Shown piece after piece: positions 7,100-14,908 of a DNA stretch of 64,000 bases (position 1 is the stretch's first letter; each line of letters begins with the position of its first letter). The notes under the pieces are model-generated. The model did no database searches and had not been told where the DNA came from. It saw only the letters and a program-made list of their open reading frames with translations. Location: positions 57,547 to 121,546 of the forward strand of contig NZ_VCLA01000192.1 of assembly GCF_009600885.1 (NCBI RefSeq), read 5' to 3'. The position numbers were made by a program, and so were the translations under genes. Source of the DNA: Streptomyces jumonjinensis (GTDB lineage: Bacteria; Actinomycetota; Actinomycetes; Streptomycetales; Streptomycetaceae).

Positions 7100-8509
7100 T
7101 CAGCGCCGCTTCAGCCCGCGATCGACGGCCTTCACCAGCTCGCCGTCCTCGGTGTCCCCGTCCAGGGACCAGAACATCGCGCCGCCCAGCTTCCGGTCAC
7201 GGATGTACGACGTCTTGGCGTTCAGCACCTTCGCGTCGTCGTACGTCCACAGGGTGTTGCCGTCGAACAGCCATGCCTGGCCGTACTTCCGGTGCACCGT
7301 GTACTTCCCCGAATCGGCCAGCTTCTTCAGGACCTTGTAGTCCTCGAAGCCCGGCTGGTGGATCGCCGGCGCGGGCTTCTGGGCCGGCTGTCCCATGCCG
7401 TCGCCGCCGCCGGTGACCCCGGTCCAGCCCTGGCCGTAGAGCGGCATGCCGACCACCAGCTTGTGCGCGGGAGCGCCGCGCTTGAGCCAGTCGCTCACCG
7501 TCTGGTGGACGCTGAAGTCGTTCCTCGCGTAGAGGGCGGACTGCTGGGCGGTGGTCTTCTCGCCCGAGACATGGAAGTCGTACCCCTGGAGGTTGACCCA
7601 GTCGAAGTCCCGCATGATCTTCGGGATCTCGAAGCCCGCGTCGATCTTGGCGGGGGCCGTGGGCACGAAGGCGGAGAGGTCGTAGCGCTTGGCCTTCTCG
7701 CCCGTTCTGCGCGCCTCGCTCCTGGAGTGCGCGTCGAGCTGGGTCCGGAACTCCTTCACCAGCGCGGTGAAGTTCTGCTTGTCCTCCGGGCGGTACGGGG
7801 TGTCGTCCTCGCCCGCCGAGCCCGGCCACTCCCAGTCGATGTCGACGCCGTCGAAGAGTCCGGCCGCCGCGCCCTCGCCGCCGCGCGCGCCGTCCACGGG
7901 CAGATTGCCCTTGATGTAGATGTCGATGCAGGAGGAGACCAGCGACTTGCGCTTGGCCGGGGTGAGCACCGCGTCGGAGAAGTGGGTGGACCAGGTCCAG
8001 CCGCCCAGCGAGATCAGCACCCGGAGGTCCGGGTTCTTGGCCTTGAGCTCGCGCAGCTGGTTGAAGTTGCCCGCGAGCCGCTGGTCGGCCGTGTCGCCGA
8101 CGCCGTCCACCGAGCCCGCCGCGTCCACCGGGCGCACATAGTCGGCCCAGGGGTCCGCCTGGCCGACCGGGCCGGTGATGAAGCACTTGCCCTCGGGGCT
8201 CACATTGGCGAAGGCGTAGTTGATATGGGTCAGCTTGGCGGCCTGGCCGCTGGTGTCGAGATTCTTGACGTGGTAATCCCGGCCGTAGATGCCCCACTGG
8301 TTGAAGTAACCGATGCGCTTGTACGAGCGCTTGCGGTCGCCGTCACCGTCGTCGTCATCGTCCTGGGCCGATGTGACCGACGTGTCGGTCCTCGGTGCGG
8401 AGAGGGCGGCCAGGGCGGCGGAATCGGCCGAGGCGGACGGTGCGATCGTCGCGAGAAGGGAGAGCGAGCTGACCGCGACGGCCGTACGTACAAGGGTTCT
8501 TCGACGCAT
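7100..8509 (-). CDS. Secreted family 18 glycoside hydrolase (chitinase)
   Basis: A 469-residue exported chitinase. A twin-Arg-like, positively charged signal peptide (MRRRTLVRTA... ending ASAD, residues 1 to about 31) is followed by a short acidic Asp-rich linker (about 49-62) and a single GH18 barrel. The catalytic motif DGVDIDWEWP is present with D223, D225 and acid/base E227. SLGGWTWS and YDFHVSG are further barrel signatures. There is no carbohydrate-binding module. ATG 8509 was preferred to ATG 8518 because AGGAATGAG sits at normal spacing from it, whereas it abuts 8518. A near-perfect DasR-type operator lies about 90 bp upstream, so expression is probably controlled by N-acetylglucosamine signalling. 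The gene is divergent from the GntR-family regulator. Confidence 0.95.
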   Translation of the reverse strand: MRRRTLVRTAVAVSSLSLLATIAPSASADSAALAALSAPRTDTSVTSAQDDDDDGDGDRKRSYKRIGYFNQWGIYGRDYHVKNLDTSGQAAKLTHINYAFANVSPEGKCFITGPVGQADPWADYVRPVDAAGSVDGVGDTADQRLAGNFNQLRELKAKNPDLRVLISLGGWTWSTHFSDAVLTPAKRKSLVSSCIDIYIKGNLPVDGARGGEGAAAGLFDGVDIDWEWPGSAGEDDTPYRPEDKQNFTALVKEFRTQLDAHSRSEARRTGEKAKRYDLSAFVPTAPAKIDAGFEIPKIMRDFDWVNLQGYDFHVSGEKTTAQQSALYARNDFSVHQTVSDWLKRGAPAHKLVVGMPLYGQGWTGVTGGGDGMGQPAQKPAPAIHQPGFEDYKVLKKLADSGKYTVHRKYGQAWLFDGNTLWTYDDAKVLNAKTSYIRDRKLGGAMFWSLDGDTEDGELVKAVDRGLKRR

Positions 8510-8596
8510 GGGACTCATTCCTGTGCGTGCTCCGGGCTCCGGCCAACGCGGACCGCGGGGCATTTCCGTGAACGGGCGTCGTGCAGTCAGGACCGT

Positions 8597-8612
8597 ATTG
8601 GTCTGGACCATT
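8597..8612. promoter_or_regulatory. DasR-responsive element (dre) upstream of the chitinase gene
   Basis: ATTGGTCTGGACCATT matches the Streptomyces dre consensus (A[CT]TGGTCTAGACCA-type) in all but the central AT step and is a palindrome. A half-site, ATGGTCT, follows at 8620-8626, and another TGGTC at 8636. Paired TGGTC/GACCA elements are a known feature of Streptomyces chitinase promoters. It lies 88 bp upstream of the chitinase start. Confidence 0.82.
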
Positions 8613-8803
8613 GAGGTCAATGGTCTGACGGCGAATGGTCCGCCGTACCCGCTGTAAATACGACTGAGGCCAGGGAAGCGTCGCAGGTGGCGGCCTATGG
8701 AGGCCCCAACTCATCACATCGGGTGAAACTTTGGCCCATGGTTGCGGCCAACAACCCACGGTTGCGAGTCTGTTGCTGTCTGTCAAGGTGATGGGAGTGG
8801 TCA

Positions 8804-9556
8804 GTGGCATTCGGTGAGCAGCCCGCCTATCTGCGCATTGCGAGCGATCTCCGCCGGCAGATCGCCAATGGCTCGCTGCCGCCGCACGCCCGGCTTCCCT
8901 CGCAGGCCCGCATCAGCGAGGAGTACGGAGTCTCCGACACGGTCGCCCTGGAGGCGCGCAGGGTTCTGATGGCGGAGGGGCTGGTGGAGGGCCGCTCCGG
9001 CTCCGGGACATATGTACGAGAGCGTCCGGTTCCGCGCCGTATCTCCCGCTCCGGCTACCGCCCCGCGGCCGGCGCCTCTCCTTTCCGTCAGGAGCAGACG
9101 GCCGGTGGTGCGCGCGGCACCTGGGAGTCCAGCAGCGAACAGGCGGAGGCGGGCCCGGACGTCGCCGCCCGGCTCGGCGTCGAGACCGGCGCGCGGGTGA
9201 TGCGCACGCGCTATGTCTTCCGCGAGGGCGGGGAGGCGATGATGCTCTCCACCTCCTGGGAGCCGCTCGCGGTCACCGGCCGCACCCCGGTGATGCTGCC
9301 GGAGGAGGGGCCGCTCGGCGGCTGCGGCGTCGTGGAGCGGATGGCCGCCATCGATGTCATCGTGGACAACGTCTCGGAGGAGGTCGGCGCGCGCCCGGGT
9401 TTCGCCGACGAGTTGCTGGCGCTGGGCGGAGTGCCCGGGCATACGGTGCTGGTGGTGGCGCGTACGTACTACGCGTCGGGCCGCGCGGTCGAGACGGCGG
9501 ACATCGTCGTTCCGGCGGACCGTTTCCGGATCGCGTACCACCTGCCGGTGAAGTGA
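8804..9556 (+). CDS. GntR-family (HutC/UTRA) transcriptional regulator
   Basis: A 250-residue regulator with an N-terminal winged helix-turn-helix (about residues 6-72: LRRQIANGSLPPHARLPSQA, EYGVSDTVALEAR, GSGTYV) and a C-terminal UTRA ligand-binding domain (about 125-245; TRYVF, VERMAAIDV, ARTYYASGR). It is the same subfamily as DasR, but the residues differ clearly from DasR, so it is a paralogue with an unknown ligand. The GTG at 8804 follows GGGAG at 8793-8797. It is divergent from the chitinase gene and could in principle bind in the shared 290-bp gap, although the dre there points to DasR encoded elsewhere. A hairpin follows the gene. Confidence 0.92.
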   Translation: MAFGEQPAYLRIASDLRRQIANGSLPPHARLPSQARISEEYGVSDTVALEARRVLMAEGLVEGRSGSGTYVRERPVPRRISRSGYRPAAGASPFRQEQTAGGARGTWESSSEQAEAGPDVAARLGVETGARVMRTRYVFREGGEAMMLSTSWEPLAVTGRTPVMLPEEGPLGGCGVVERMAAIDVIVDNVSEEVGARPGFADELLALGGVPGHTVLVVARTYYASGRAVETADIVVPADRFRIAYHLPVK

Positions 9557-9600
9557 CGGCTGAGGCGGGAGTGCCTTCGCCGGTCCGGGGTGGCCTCAGA

Positions 9601-9630
9601 GGGGGGCGCGTTCGAACGAGTGCGCCCCTT
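9601..9630 (+). terminator. Hairpin with T-rich tail after the GntR gene
   Basis: GGGGCGC (9603-9609) pairs with GCGCCCC (9622-9628). The loop contains the palindrome CGTTCGAACG, and the stem is followed by a T-rich run (TTGTTTCC... to TCTTTG). It starts 45 bp after the GntR stop. Confidence 0.65.
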
Positions 9631-9767
9631 GTTTCCTGTCTCTTTGTATAAATCCGTATCCGGTGAGTGAGGGTCAGGCGTAGGCTCCGGCATATGCGCA
9701 GTGAGGTTTCCGGGTCATCTCCCCGGGTCATCGCCGACGGTTCGAGGATCACCGAGGGAGGGGCGCG

Positions 9768-9950
9768 ATGAACGACAGCAGTCCTGTGCTCCCCTGGCTC
9801 GTCATACGCCAGGACGACAACGGCAACTGCTATCGCGTCGGACGGTACGCGACCGAGGGCGAGGCGCAGCAGATAGCCGACACCCTCGATGTCAGGGGGC
9901 ACAAGCAGCTCTACTGGGTGGAGCGCATCGGAGGGACGACGGTCTACTGA
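9768..9950 (+). CDS. Small SPOR-like conserved protein
   Basis: A 60-residue protein of a type widespread in Streptomyces and usually called SPOR-domain-containing. It has a compact alpha/beta pattern: LVIRQDDNGNCYRVGRY, then ATEGEAQQIADTL, then YWVERIG. There is no signal peptide or membrane helix, so binding to peptidoglycan, the role of true SPOR domains, is doubtful. The ATG is preceded by GAGGGAGGGG at ideal spacing. It sits between the GntR regulator gene and the Nudix gene on the same strand, with a 210-bp gap upstream that contains a TATAAAT-like segment. Confidence 0.8.
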   Translation: MNDSSPVLPWLVIRQDDNGNCYRVGRYATEGEAQQIADTLDVRGHKQLYWVERIGGTTVY

Positions 9951-10009
9951 CCCGCACCGGGGTGGGGTGCGGGACCGCCCGTCGCGCCATGCGCAGTACG
10001 CTCCGGCGC

Positions 10010-10423
10010 ATGACAGATCGTGTCGTGGTCGCCGGAGCCGTATACAGCGGGGGAAGACTGCTGGCCGCGCGCCGCAGCGCCCCCGAGGAACTCGCGGGCC
10101 GCTGGGAGCTGCCCGGCGGCAAGCTGGAACCGGGGGAGCGGCCCGAGCAGGCCCTCGTCCGTGAGCTGCGCGAGGAGCTGGGCGTCGAGACGGAACCGGT
10201 GGCGCGCATTCCCGGTGAATGGCCGCTGGGGCCCGGTTATGTGCTCCAGGTGTGGACGGCCCGGCTGCTCTCCGGCGATCCCCGGCCGCTGGAGGACCAT
10301 GACGAGCTGCGCTGGCTGGGGCCCGATGAGACCGACGCCGTCGACTGGCTCGACCAGGACCGCCCGGCCGTGGCGGAGGCCGCCCGGCTGCTGCGGGACG
10401 GCGGCTGGGACGCCCGGGGCTGA
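10010..10423 (+). CDS. Nudix hydrolase, MutT-like (deoxy)nucleoside triphosphate pyrophosphohydrolase
   Basis: A 137-residue single-domain Nudix protein. The Nudix box spans residues 37-59 with all key positions (G37, E43, R51, E52, E55, E56, G58). The start of the fold (VVVAGAVYSGGRLLAARR) and the WELPGG motif are typical of MutT/8-oxo-dGTP-type enzymes that remove oxidised or non-canonical nucleotides; substrate choice cannot be read from sequence. ATG 10010 fits the length of the family; an in-frame ATG at 9989 would add seven residues, and neither has a strong Shine-Dalgarno. It lies 60 bp downstream of the small SPOR-like gene. Confidence 0.88.
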   Translation: MTDRVVVAGAVYSGGRLLAARRSAPEELAGRWELPGGKLEPGERPEQALVRELREELGVETEPVARIPGEWPLGPGYVLQVWTARLLSGDPRPLEDHDELRWLGPDETDAVDWLDQDRPAVAEAARLLRDGGWDARG

Positions 10424-10668
10424 GCGGCGGACCGGAGTGCGGGACTGGGCCCGGGGTCCGGGGCCCGGAGCGCAGGGTCAGACCGGCGGCGCGGGGATGG
10501 GTGCGCGCGCCCGTCCGGAGGGCGCGTAAGGCCGCTCCGTACGCCGTTCGCGTCAACGATGCGCCTCTGACCGACCGAGCGGGATACCTCGACCTGAATA
10601 TCGGGTATGTCCTGATTAGCCCTCCGAAATGGGACGTGGTCTGCTGCTGGGTTCGGGAAGTGAGCGGC

Positions 10669-11076
10669 GTGATCGACACTGATGGCGTGTGCGCCGAATG
10701 GAGCTTCCCCGCCGAGCCCGGCGCCGTGCGCACCGCTCGCCACGCCGTCCGCGACACCCTGCGCACCTGGGGCCTGGACCCGCTGATCGGCGACATCACG
10801 GTGCTGCTGGTCAGCGAGCTGGTCACCAACTCGCTCCGCTATGCGTCGGGCCCCATCGGGGTCCGGCTGATCCGGCACAAAGCCGGCGAGAGCATCCCCC
10901 TGCTCCTGGTGGAAGTCTCCGATCCGCTTCCGGATCCGCCCACCGAGCGGGTCGCCGCCCCCGATGACGAGGGCGGACGGGGGCTCCAGCTCGTCGCCGG
11001 GACCGCGCGGCGCTGGGGGACCCGCCGGGGCAGCACGGGGAAGACCGTGTGGTTCGAGCTGGCTCTTACGGGTTAA
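10669..11076 (+). CDS. ATP-binding regulatory protein (HATPase_c_2)
   Basis: About 135 residues of a GHKL/RsbW-like ATPase: N box ELVTNSLRYA, GGRGLQLVAG as the glycine motif, and the closing GKTVWFELAL that is near-identical to the end of the downstream SpoIIE-type protein. The open frame extends upstream to 10501, but codons before about 10660 lose the GC-rich third-position bias. I therefore prefer the GTG at 10669, which follows GGGAAG; GTG 10660 and 10687 are alternatives. The similarity to the kinase domain fused to the neighbouring phosphatase suggests the two arose by duplication and may compete for the same anti-sigma partner. Confidence 0.82.
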   Translation: MIDTDGVCAEWSFPAEPGAVRTARHAVRDTLRTWGLDPLIGDITVLLVSELVTNSLRYASGPIGVRLIRHKAGESIPLLLVEVSDPLPDPPTERVAAPDDEGGRGLQLVAGTARRWGTRRGSTGKTVWFELALTG

Positions 11077-11223
11077 GAGTGTGAAGAGATAACGATCACC
11101 GCAGTGACGGCGCAAAATGAACGAGACCGTGCTGTGATCGTGAACGCCGTGTGCGTCAGAGCCGTAGTGCTGAATACTGCGGTCATGGCCGGTCCGGTGC
11201 GGTGAGCTGGAGGGGACGGTCGC

Positions 11224-13977
11224 GTGAGCGAGATATCCGGGACGACGAACGGTGTCGTGTGGCAGAGCAGTCCGCCTGGCTCGATCTATGACTACATCAG
11301 GGTCGCCGCGTTCTCGATAGGCCCCGATGGGCTGGTCGACCAGTGGAGCCGGCGTGCCGCCGAGCTCTTCGGCGTCACCGCCGATGAGGTCAGGGGCAAG
11401 GACCCGGTCGAGGTCTTTCTGGCGGGTGAGCTGCGGCCCCGGGGCCGGCGTCAGGTGGCGGAGATCCTCGACGGCAAGGAGTGGACCGGTCTGGTCCCCT
11501 TCCGGCTGCCGGGGACGCGGACCACGCACGGTGTCGCCGAGGTCTATGTGATGCCGAGCGAGACCGGGACCGGCGAACGGGCCGCGCTCTGTATCGTCGT
11601 CGATGTCCGCGCACTACGGCGGATTGAGACCGATCTTGCCGCTTCGCAGGCGATATTCGGCCAATCCCCCTTCGGGTTTCTGCTCTTCGGCACCGATCTG
11701 CGGGTGCAGCGCGCCAACCAGCGGTTCGCCACCGTCTTCGGCGGCACCGTCGAGGAACACCGCGGGCGCACCGTCCACGACTATCTCTCCCGGGCCGAGG
11801 CCGACCGGATGGACGCCTCGCTCCGCCGGGTCCTCGCGACCGGGGAGGCCGCGATCGACCTCCAGCTGATCGGGACCACCCCGGACAGCAAGGACCGCAG
11901 ACACTGGTCCATCAACCTCTACCGGGTCCACAGCGGGACCGGCCGGCCCATCGGAGTGGCCGGTGTGGGCACCGATGTGACCCGCCGCCATGTCGCCGCC
12001 CGCGAGGCCGCCAGCGCCCGCCGGAACCTCGCGCTCCTCAACGAGGCCAGCGCCCGCATAGGCAATTCCCTCGATCTGGAGACCACTGCCAGGGAGCTCC
12101 TCGACGTCGCGGTCCCCGGCTTCTGCGACCTCGCCTCCGTCGACCTCTACCAGGCCCTGCTGACCGGTGACGAGGCCCCGCCCGGCCGCTGGGACGGCGC
12201 CCACGCCGGCGGTTACGGCGGAGGCAGCGCCGAACTGCGCCGGGTCGCCTTCGCCAGCGCCGTGTCCGACGCCCCGCTGATCACCACCCCGGGCTGCGGC
12301 TCCAAGGGCGACACCCCCACCGCGGTCGGCGAACTCCACCGCTTCCCCGTCAGCTCCCCCTGCGCCAACGCCCTGCGCACCGCCCGGGTGCAGTCCATCC
12401 CCGGCCAGGACGGCAGCCTGGTGCAGTCCACGCTCGCCGTGCCGATGGTGGCGCACGACACCGTCGTGGGCCTGGTCCAGTTCTCCCGTACCAAGGGCAG
12501 CGAGCCGTTCGGGGAGCGGGACCGGGCGCTCGCCGTCGAGCTCGCCGCCCGCGCCGCCGTCTGCATGGACAATGCCCGGCTCTACCGCAGAGAGCACGAA
12601 CGCGCCCTCATCCTCCAGCGCAGTCTGCTCCCGCCGGGCGACCCGGAGGCCGCGGGCCTCGACATCGCCTGCCGCTATCTGCCGGGCAATACGGCCACCG
12701 AGGTCGGCGGGGACTGGTTCGACGTCATCGAACTGCCCGGCCACCGCACCGCCCTGGTCGTCGGCGATGTGATGGGCCGCGGGCTGCGCGCCGCCGTCGC
12801 CATGGGCGAACTGCGCACCGCCGTGCGCACCCTGGCGCTGCTCGACATGGAACCGGCCGAGGTGCTCTCCGCGCTCGACGAGGTGGCCCGTGGCCTGGGC
12901 AGCCCCAGCGGAGCGCAGCAGGCGTCGCGGGCGGCCCATAAGTCCCGGGAGGCCGATCTCTCGGAGGTGTACCTCGCGACCTGTGTGTACGCGGTCTACG
13001 ATCCGGTCACCCGCCGCTGCACCTTCGCCAACGCCGGTCATCTGCCGCCGGTGCTGGTCGAGCCGGGGCAGGAGGCGCTGCTGCTCGATGTGCCGCCCGG
13101 CATGCCGCTCGGGGTGGGGGGCGAGCCCTTCGAGGAGGTCGAGGTCGAACTCCCCGAGGGGGCGCTGCTCGCGCTCTACACCGATGGCCTGGTGGAGTCC
13201 CGGGACCATCCGCTGGACGAGGGGCTGCGGGCGTTCCGTACGGCGCTCACCGAGCCCTCGCGCATCCGACGCTCCGAGCCCTCGCGTACCGCGCTCCCCG
13301 GCCCTTCCCGGTCGGTGCCGGGCCACCGCTCCCCGGCGACGGCGACAGCGCCACATCAGCATCAGCACCCGCAACCCCAGCCACATCAGCATCAGCATCA
13401 GCATCAGCATCAGCATCAGCATCAGCATCAGCACCCGCACCCGCATCCGGAACGGTCGCTGGAGGACGTCTGCGACCATGTGCTGAGCACGCTGGACACC
13501 CGTCACCGCGAGGACGACATCGCCCTGCTGATGGCCCGGGTGCAGGGTCTGCCCCTGGAAGCGGTCGGGGACTGGGTGCTGCCGCGCGAGCCGCGCTCGG
13601 TGGGCCGGGCCCGTGAACTGGCCCGCGCGCTGCTGGTCTCCTGGGATCTGGAGGCCCTGGTCGACACGGTCGAGCTGCTGGTCAGCGAGCTGGTGACCAA
13701 CGCGCTGCGCTACGGCGAGGGCGAGATCCGGCTGCGGCTGCTGCGGGATCGCACCCTGGTCTGCGAAGTCTGGGACGCCGGACTGGTCCAGCCGCGCCGC
13801 CGCCGGGCGCGCGACACCGACGAGGGCGGCCGAGGGCTCCAGCTCGTCGGACTGCTCAGCGCGGCCTGGGGCTCGCGGCGGACCCCGCGCGGAAAGACGG
13901 TCTGGTTCGAACTGGCCCTGCCCGACGGGGGGCCGGGCGCCGAGCCCACGGTGGAGCAGCTGCTGAGCATGTTCTGA
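11224..13977 (+). CDS. PAS-PAS-GAF-SpoIIE phosphatase with fused HATPase domain
   Basis: A 917-residue multidomain regulator: a PAS-like domain (about 20-130), a second PAS (about 133-255), a GAF (about 268-455), a PP2C/SpoIIE phosphatase (about 465-765) and a C-terminal RsbW-like ATPase (about 785-905, with ELVTNALRYG and GRGLQLVGLL). The phosphatase aspartates are visible in GGDWFD, YTDGLVES and REDDIALL. Between the last two motifs lies a low-complexity insert (about 674-745) that includes eight His-Gln pairs (residues 721-736) encoded by an exact CATCAG array. Proteins that join a SpoIIE phosphatase to an anti-sigma-type kinase are known in Streptomyces and act in partner switching. The GTG start follows GGAGGGG. 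The stand-alone ATPase gene upstream is 147 bp away. Confidence 0.93.
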   Translation: MSEISGTTNGVVWQSSPPGSIYDYIRVAAFSIGPDGLVDQWSRRAAELFGVTADEVRGKDPVEVFLAGELRPRGRRQVAEILDGKEWTGLVPFRLPGTRTTHGVAEVYVMPSETGTGERAALCIVVDVRALRRIETDLAASQAIFGQSPFGFLLFGTDLRVQRANQRFATVFGGTVEEHRGRTVHDYLSRAEADRMDASLRRVLATGEAAIDLQLIGTTPDSKDRRHWSINLYRVHSGTGRPIGVAGVGTDVTRRHVAAREAASARRNLALLNEASARIGNSLDLETTARELLDVAVPGFCDLASVDLYQALLTGDEAPPGRWDGAHAGGYGGGSAELRRVAFASAVSDAPLITTPGCGSKGDTPTAVGELHRFPVSSPCANALRTARVQSIPGQDGSLVQSTLAVPMVAHDTVVGLVQFSRTKGSEPFGERDRALAVELAARAAVCMDNARLYRREHERALILQRSLLPPGDPEAAGLDIACRYLPGNTATEVGGDWFDVIELPGHRTALVVGDVMGRGLRAAVAMGELRTAVRTLALLDMEPAEVLSALDEVARGLGSPSGAQQASRAAHKSREADLSEVYLATCVYAVYDPVTRRCTFANAGHLPPVLVEPGQEALLLDVPPGMPLGVGGEPFEEVEVELPEGALLALYTDGLVESRDHPLDEGLRAFRTALTEPSRIRRSEPSRTALPGPSRSVPGHRSPATATAPHQHQHPQPQPHQHQHQHQHQHQHQHQHPHPHPERSLEDVCDHVLSTLDTRHREDDIALLMARVQGLPLEAVGDWVLPREPRSVGRARELARALLVSWDLEALVDTVELLVSELVTNALRYGEGEIRLRLLRDRTLVCEVWDAGLVQPRRRRARDTDEGGRGLQLVGLLSAAWGSRRTPRGKTVWFELALPDGGPGAEPTVEQLLSMF
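13384..13431 (+). repeat. Hexanucleotide array (CATCAG)8 inside the SpoIIE domain
   Basis: Eight perfect copies of CATCAG read in frame as His-Gln. Degenerate copies (CATCAG, CACCCG, CAACCC, CATCCG) flank it from about 13354 to 13449. Changes in copy number keep the frame, since the unit is two codons. Confidence 0.95.
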
Positions 13978-14001
13978 GCCGGTACGGCGGTACGGCGACG
14001 G

Positions 14002-14106
14002 GCCGGGCGCCGCGGTCGGGGTGCCGGGCGCCACGGTCAGGCCGCCGGGCGCCGCGGTCAGGGCGCGGGGCGCCGCGGTCGGGCCGTGGGAGGCCATGGT
14101 CAGGGC
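14002..14106. repeat. Five tandem 21-bp repeats spanning the pspA stop codon
   Basis: Units start at 14002, 14023, 14044, 14065 and 14086. The consensus begins GCCGGGCGCCGCGGTCAGG, and copy 5 is the most diverged. The last copy includes the pspA stop (14100-14102). The period is seven codons, and several copies carry the same TCA (TGA on the minus strand). Confidence 0.82.
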
Positions 14107-14813
14107 GCGGCCTTCAGCGCGGCCAGCCGGGCCTCCACCTCCGCCGAGTCGCCCAGGCCGTCCAGCCGCTCGAACTGCGCGTCCAGCGATGACGCGGCCA
14201 GCTCCTGTCTGCCCTGCGCCCTCGCCTCCTCCCGGCGCACCTTGTCCTCGAAGCGGTGCAGCTCGCTCGTGGGATCGAGGACGTCGACGCTCTTCACCGC
14301 GTCCATCATCCGGTTCTGCGCCTGCGCGGTACGGGAGCGGGCCACCAGCTCGTCCCGCTTGGACTGCAACTGGGCGAGCTTCTCCTTCATCTGGTCGAGC
14401 CCGGTTCTGAGCCGGTCCACGACATCGGTCTGGGAGGCGATCGCCGGCTCCGCCGTCTTCGCCTCCCGCTCGGACTGGAGCTGCCGCTGGAGCGCGACCT
14501 TCGCCAGATTGTCGAAGGTGTCCGCCTCGGCGCCCTGCCCGGCCGCTCGCAGCTCGTCCGCCTTTCCGCTGGCCGCCAGCGCCTTGGCGCCCCACTCCGC
14601 CGCCGCCTCCACATCCTCCTGGTGGTCCTGCTCCAGCAGCCGGAGATGGCCGATGACGCGCGCCACCGCCTGCTCCGCGTCGGCGATGTTGTTGACGTAG
14701 TCCCTGATCAGCTGGTCGATCATCTTCTGTGGATCCTCGGCCTGGTCGAGCAGGGCGTTGACATTGGCCTTCGCCAGCTGGGTGACCCGGCCGAGGACGG
14801 TCTGCTTGGTCAT
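14100..14813 (-). CDS. pspA: PspA/IM30-family phage-shock protein
   Basis: A 237-residue PspA/IM30 protein. The N-terminal amphipathic helix (MTKQTVLGRVTQLAKANVNA) is followed by a long alpha-helical coiled coil over nearly the whole length (ALLDQAEDPQKMIDQLIRDY is the family signature). These proteins assemble on stressed cytoplasmic membranes and keep them intact. ATG 14813 has AAGGAG upstream at good spacing. Three 11-bp direct repeats lie immediately upstream of the Shine-Dalgarno. A TPM-domain gene is upstream on the same strand with 95 bp between, a pairing common in Streptomyces. The 3' end runs into a tandem repeat that carries the stop codon. Confidence 0.93.
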   Translation of the reverse strand: MTKQTVLGRVTQLAKANVNALLDQAEDPQKMIDQLIRDYVNNIADAEQAVARVIGHLRLLEQDHQEDVEAAAEWGAKALAASGKADELRAAGQGAEADTFDNLAKVALQRQLQSEREAKTAEPAIASQTDVVDRLRTGLDQMKEKLAQLQSKRDELVARSRTAQAQNRMMDAVKSVDVLDPTSELHRFEDKVRREEARAQGRQELAASSLDAQFERLDGLGDSAEVEARLAALKAAP

Positions 14814-14827
14814 GGCGCTTCTCCTTG

Positions 14828-14860
14828 CGAACCGGATGCGAACCGGATGAGAACCGGATG
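14828..14860. promoter_or_regulatory. Three 11-bp direct repeats upstream of pspA
   Basis: On the pspA strand the unit is CATCCGGTTC plus one base, present three times in a row (14828-14838, 14839-14849, 14850-14860). The array ends 14 nt before the start codon and 2 nt before the Shine-Dalgarno. Eleven bp is about one helical turn, so a protein could contact the same DNA face at each copy. A purely mutational repeat is also possible. Confidence 0.6.
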
Positions 14861-14908
14861 AGGGGTGTCGCCGGGTGGGACGCGCCGTCGCGTGCACCCG
14901 GACCCGTG

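Noticed and set aside
8804..9556. The GntR-family gene as dasR itself
   Set aside because: The sequence shares only the HutC/UTRA architecture with DasR; the DNA-binding helix and UTRA residues differ. The dre next to it is likely bound by DasR encoded elsewhere.
10501..10668. Upstream coding extension of the HATPase gene
   Set aside because: Third-position GC drops sharply and the encoded residues match no ATPase family feature; the GTG at 10669 gives the normal length.
13354..13449. CATCAG array as a CRISPR or replication-origin iteron
   Set aside because: The units are 6 bp with no spacers, and they are in frame inside a conserved protein-coding gene.
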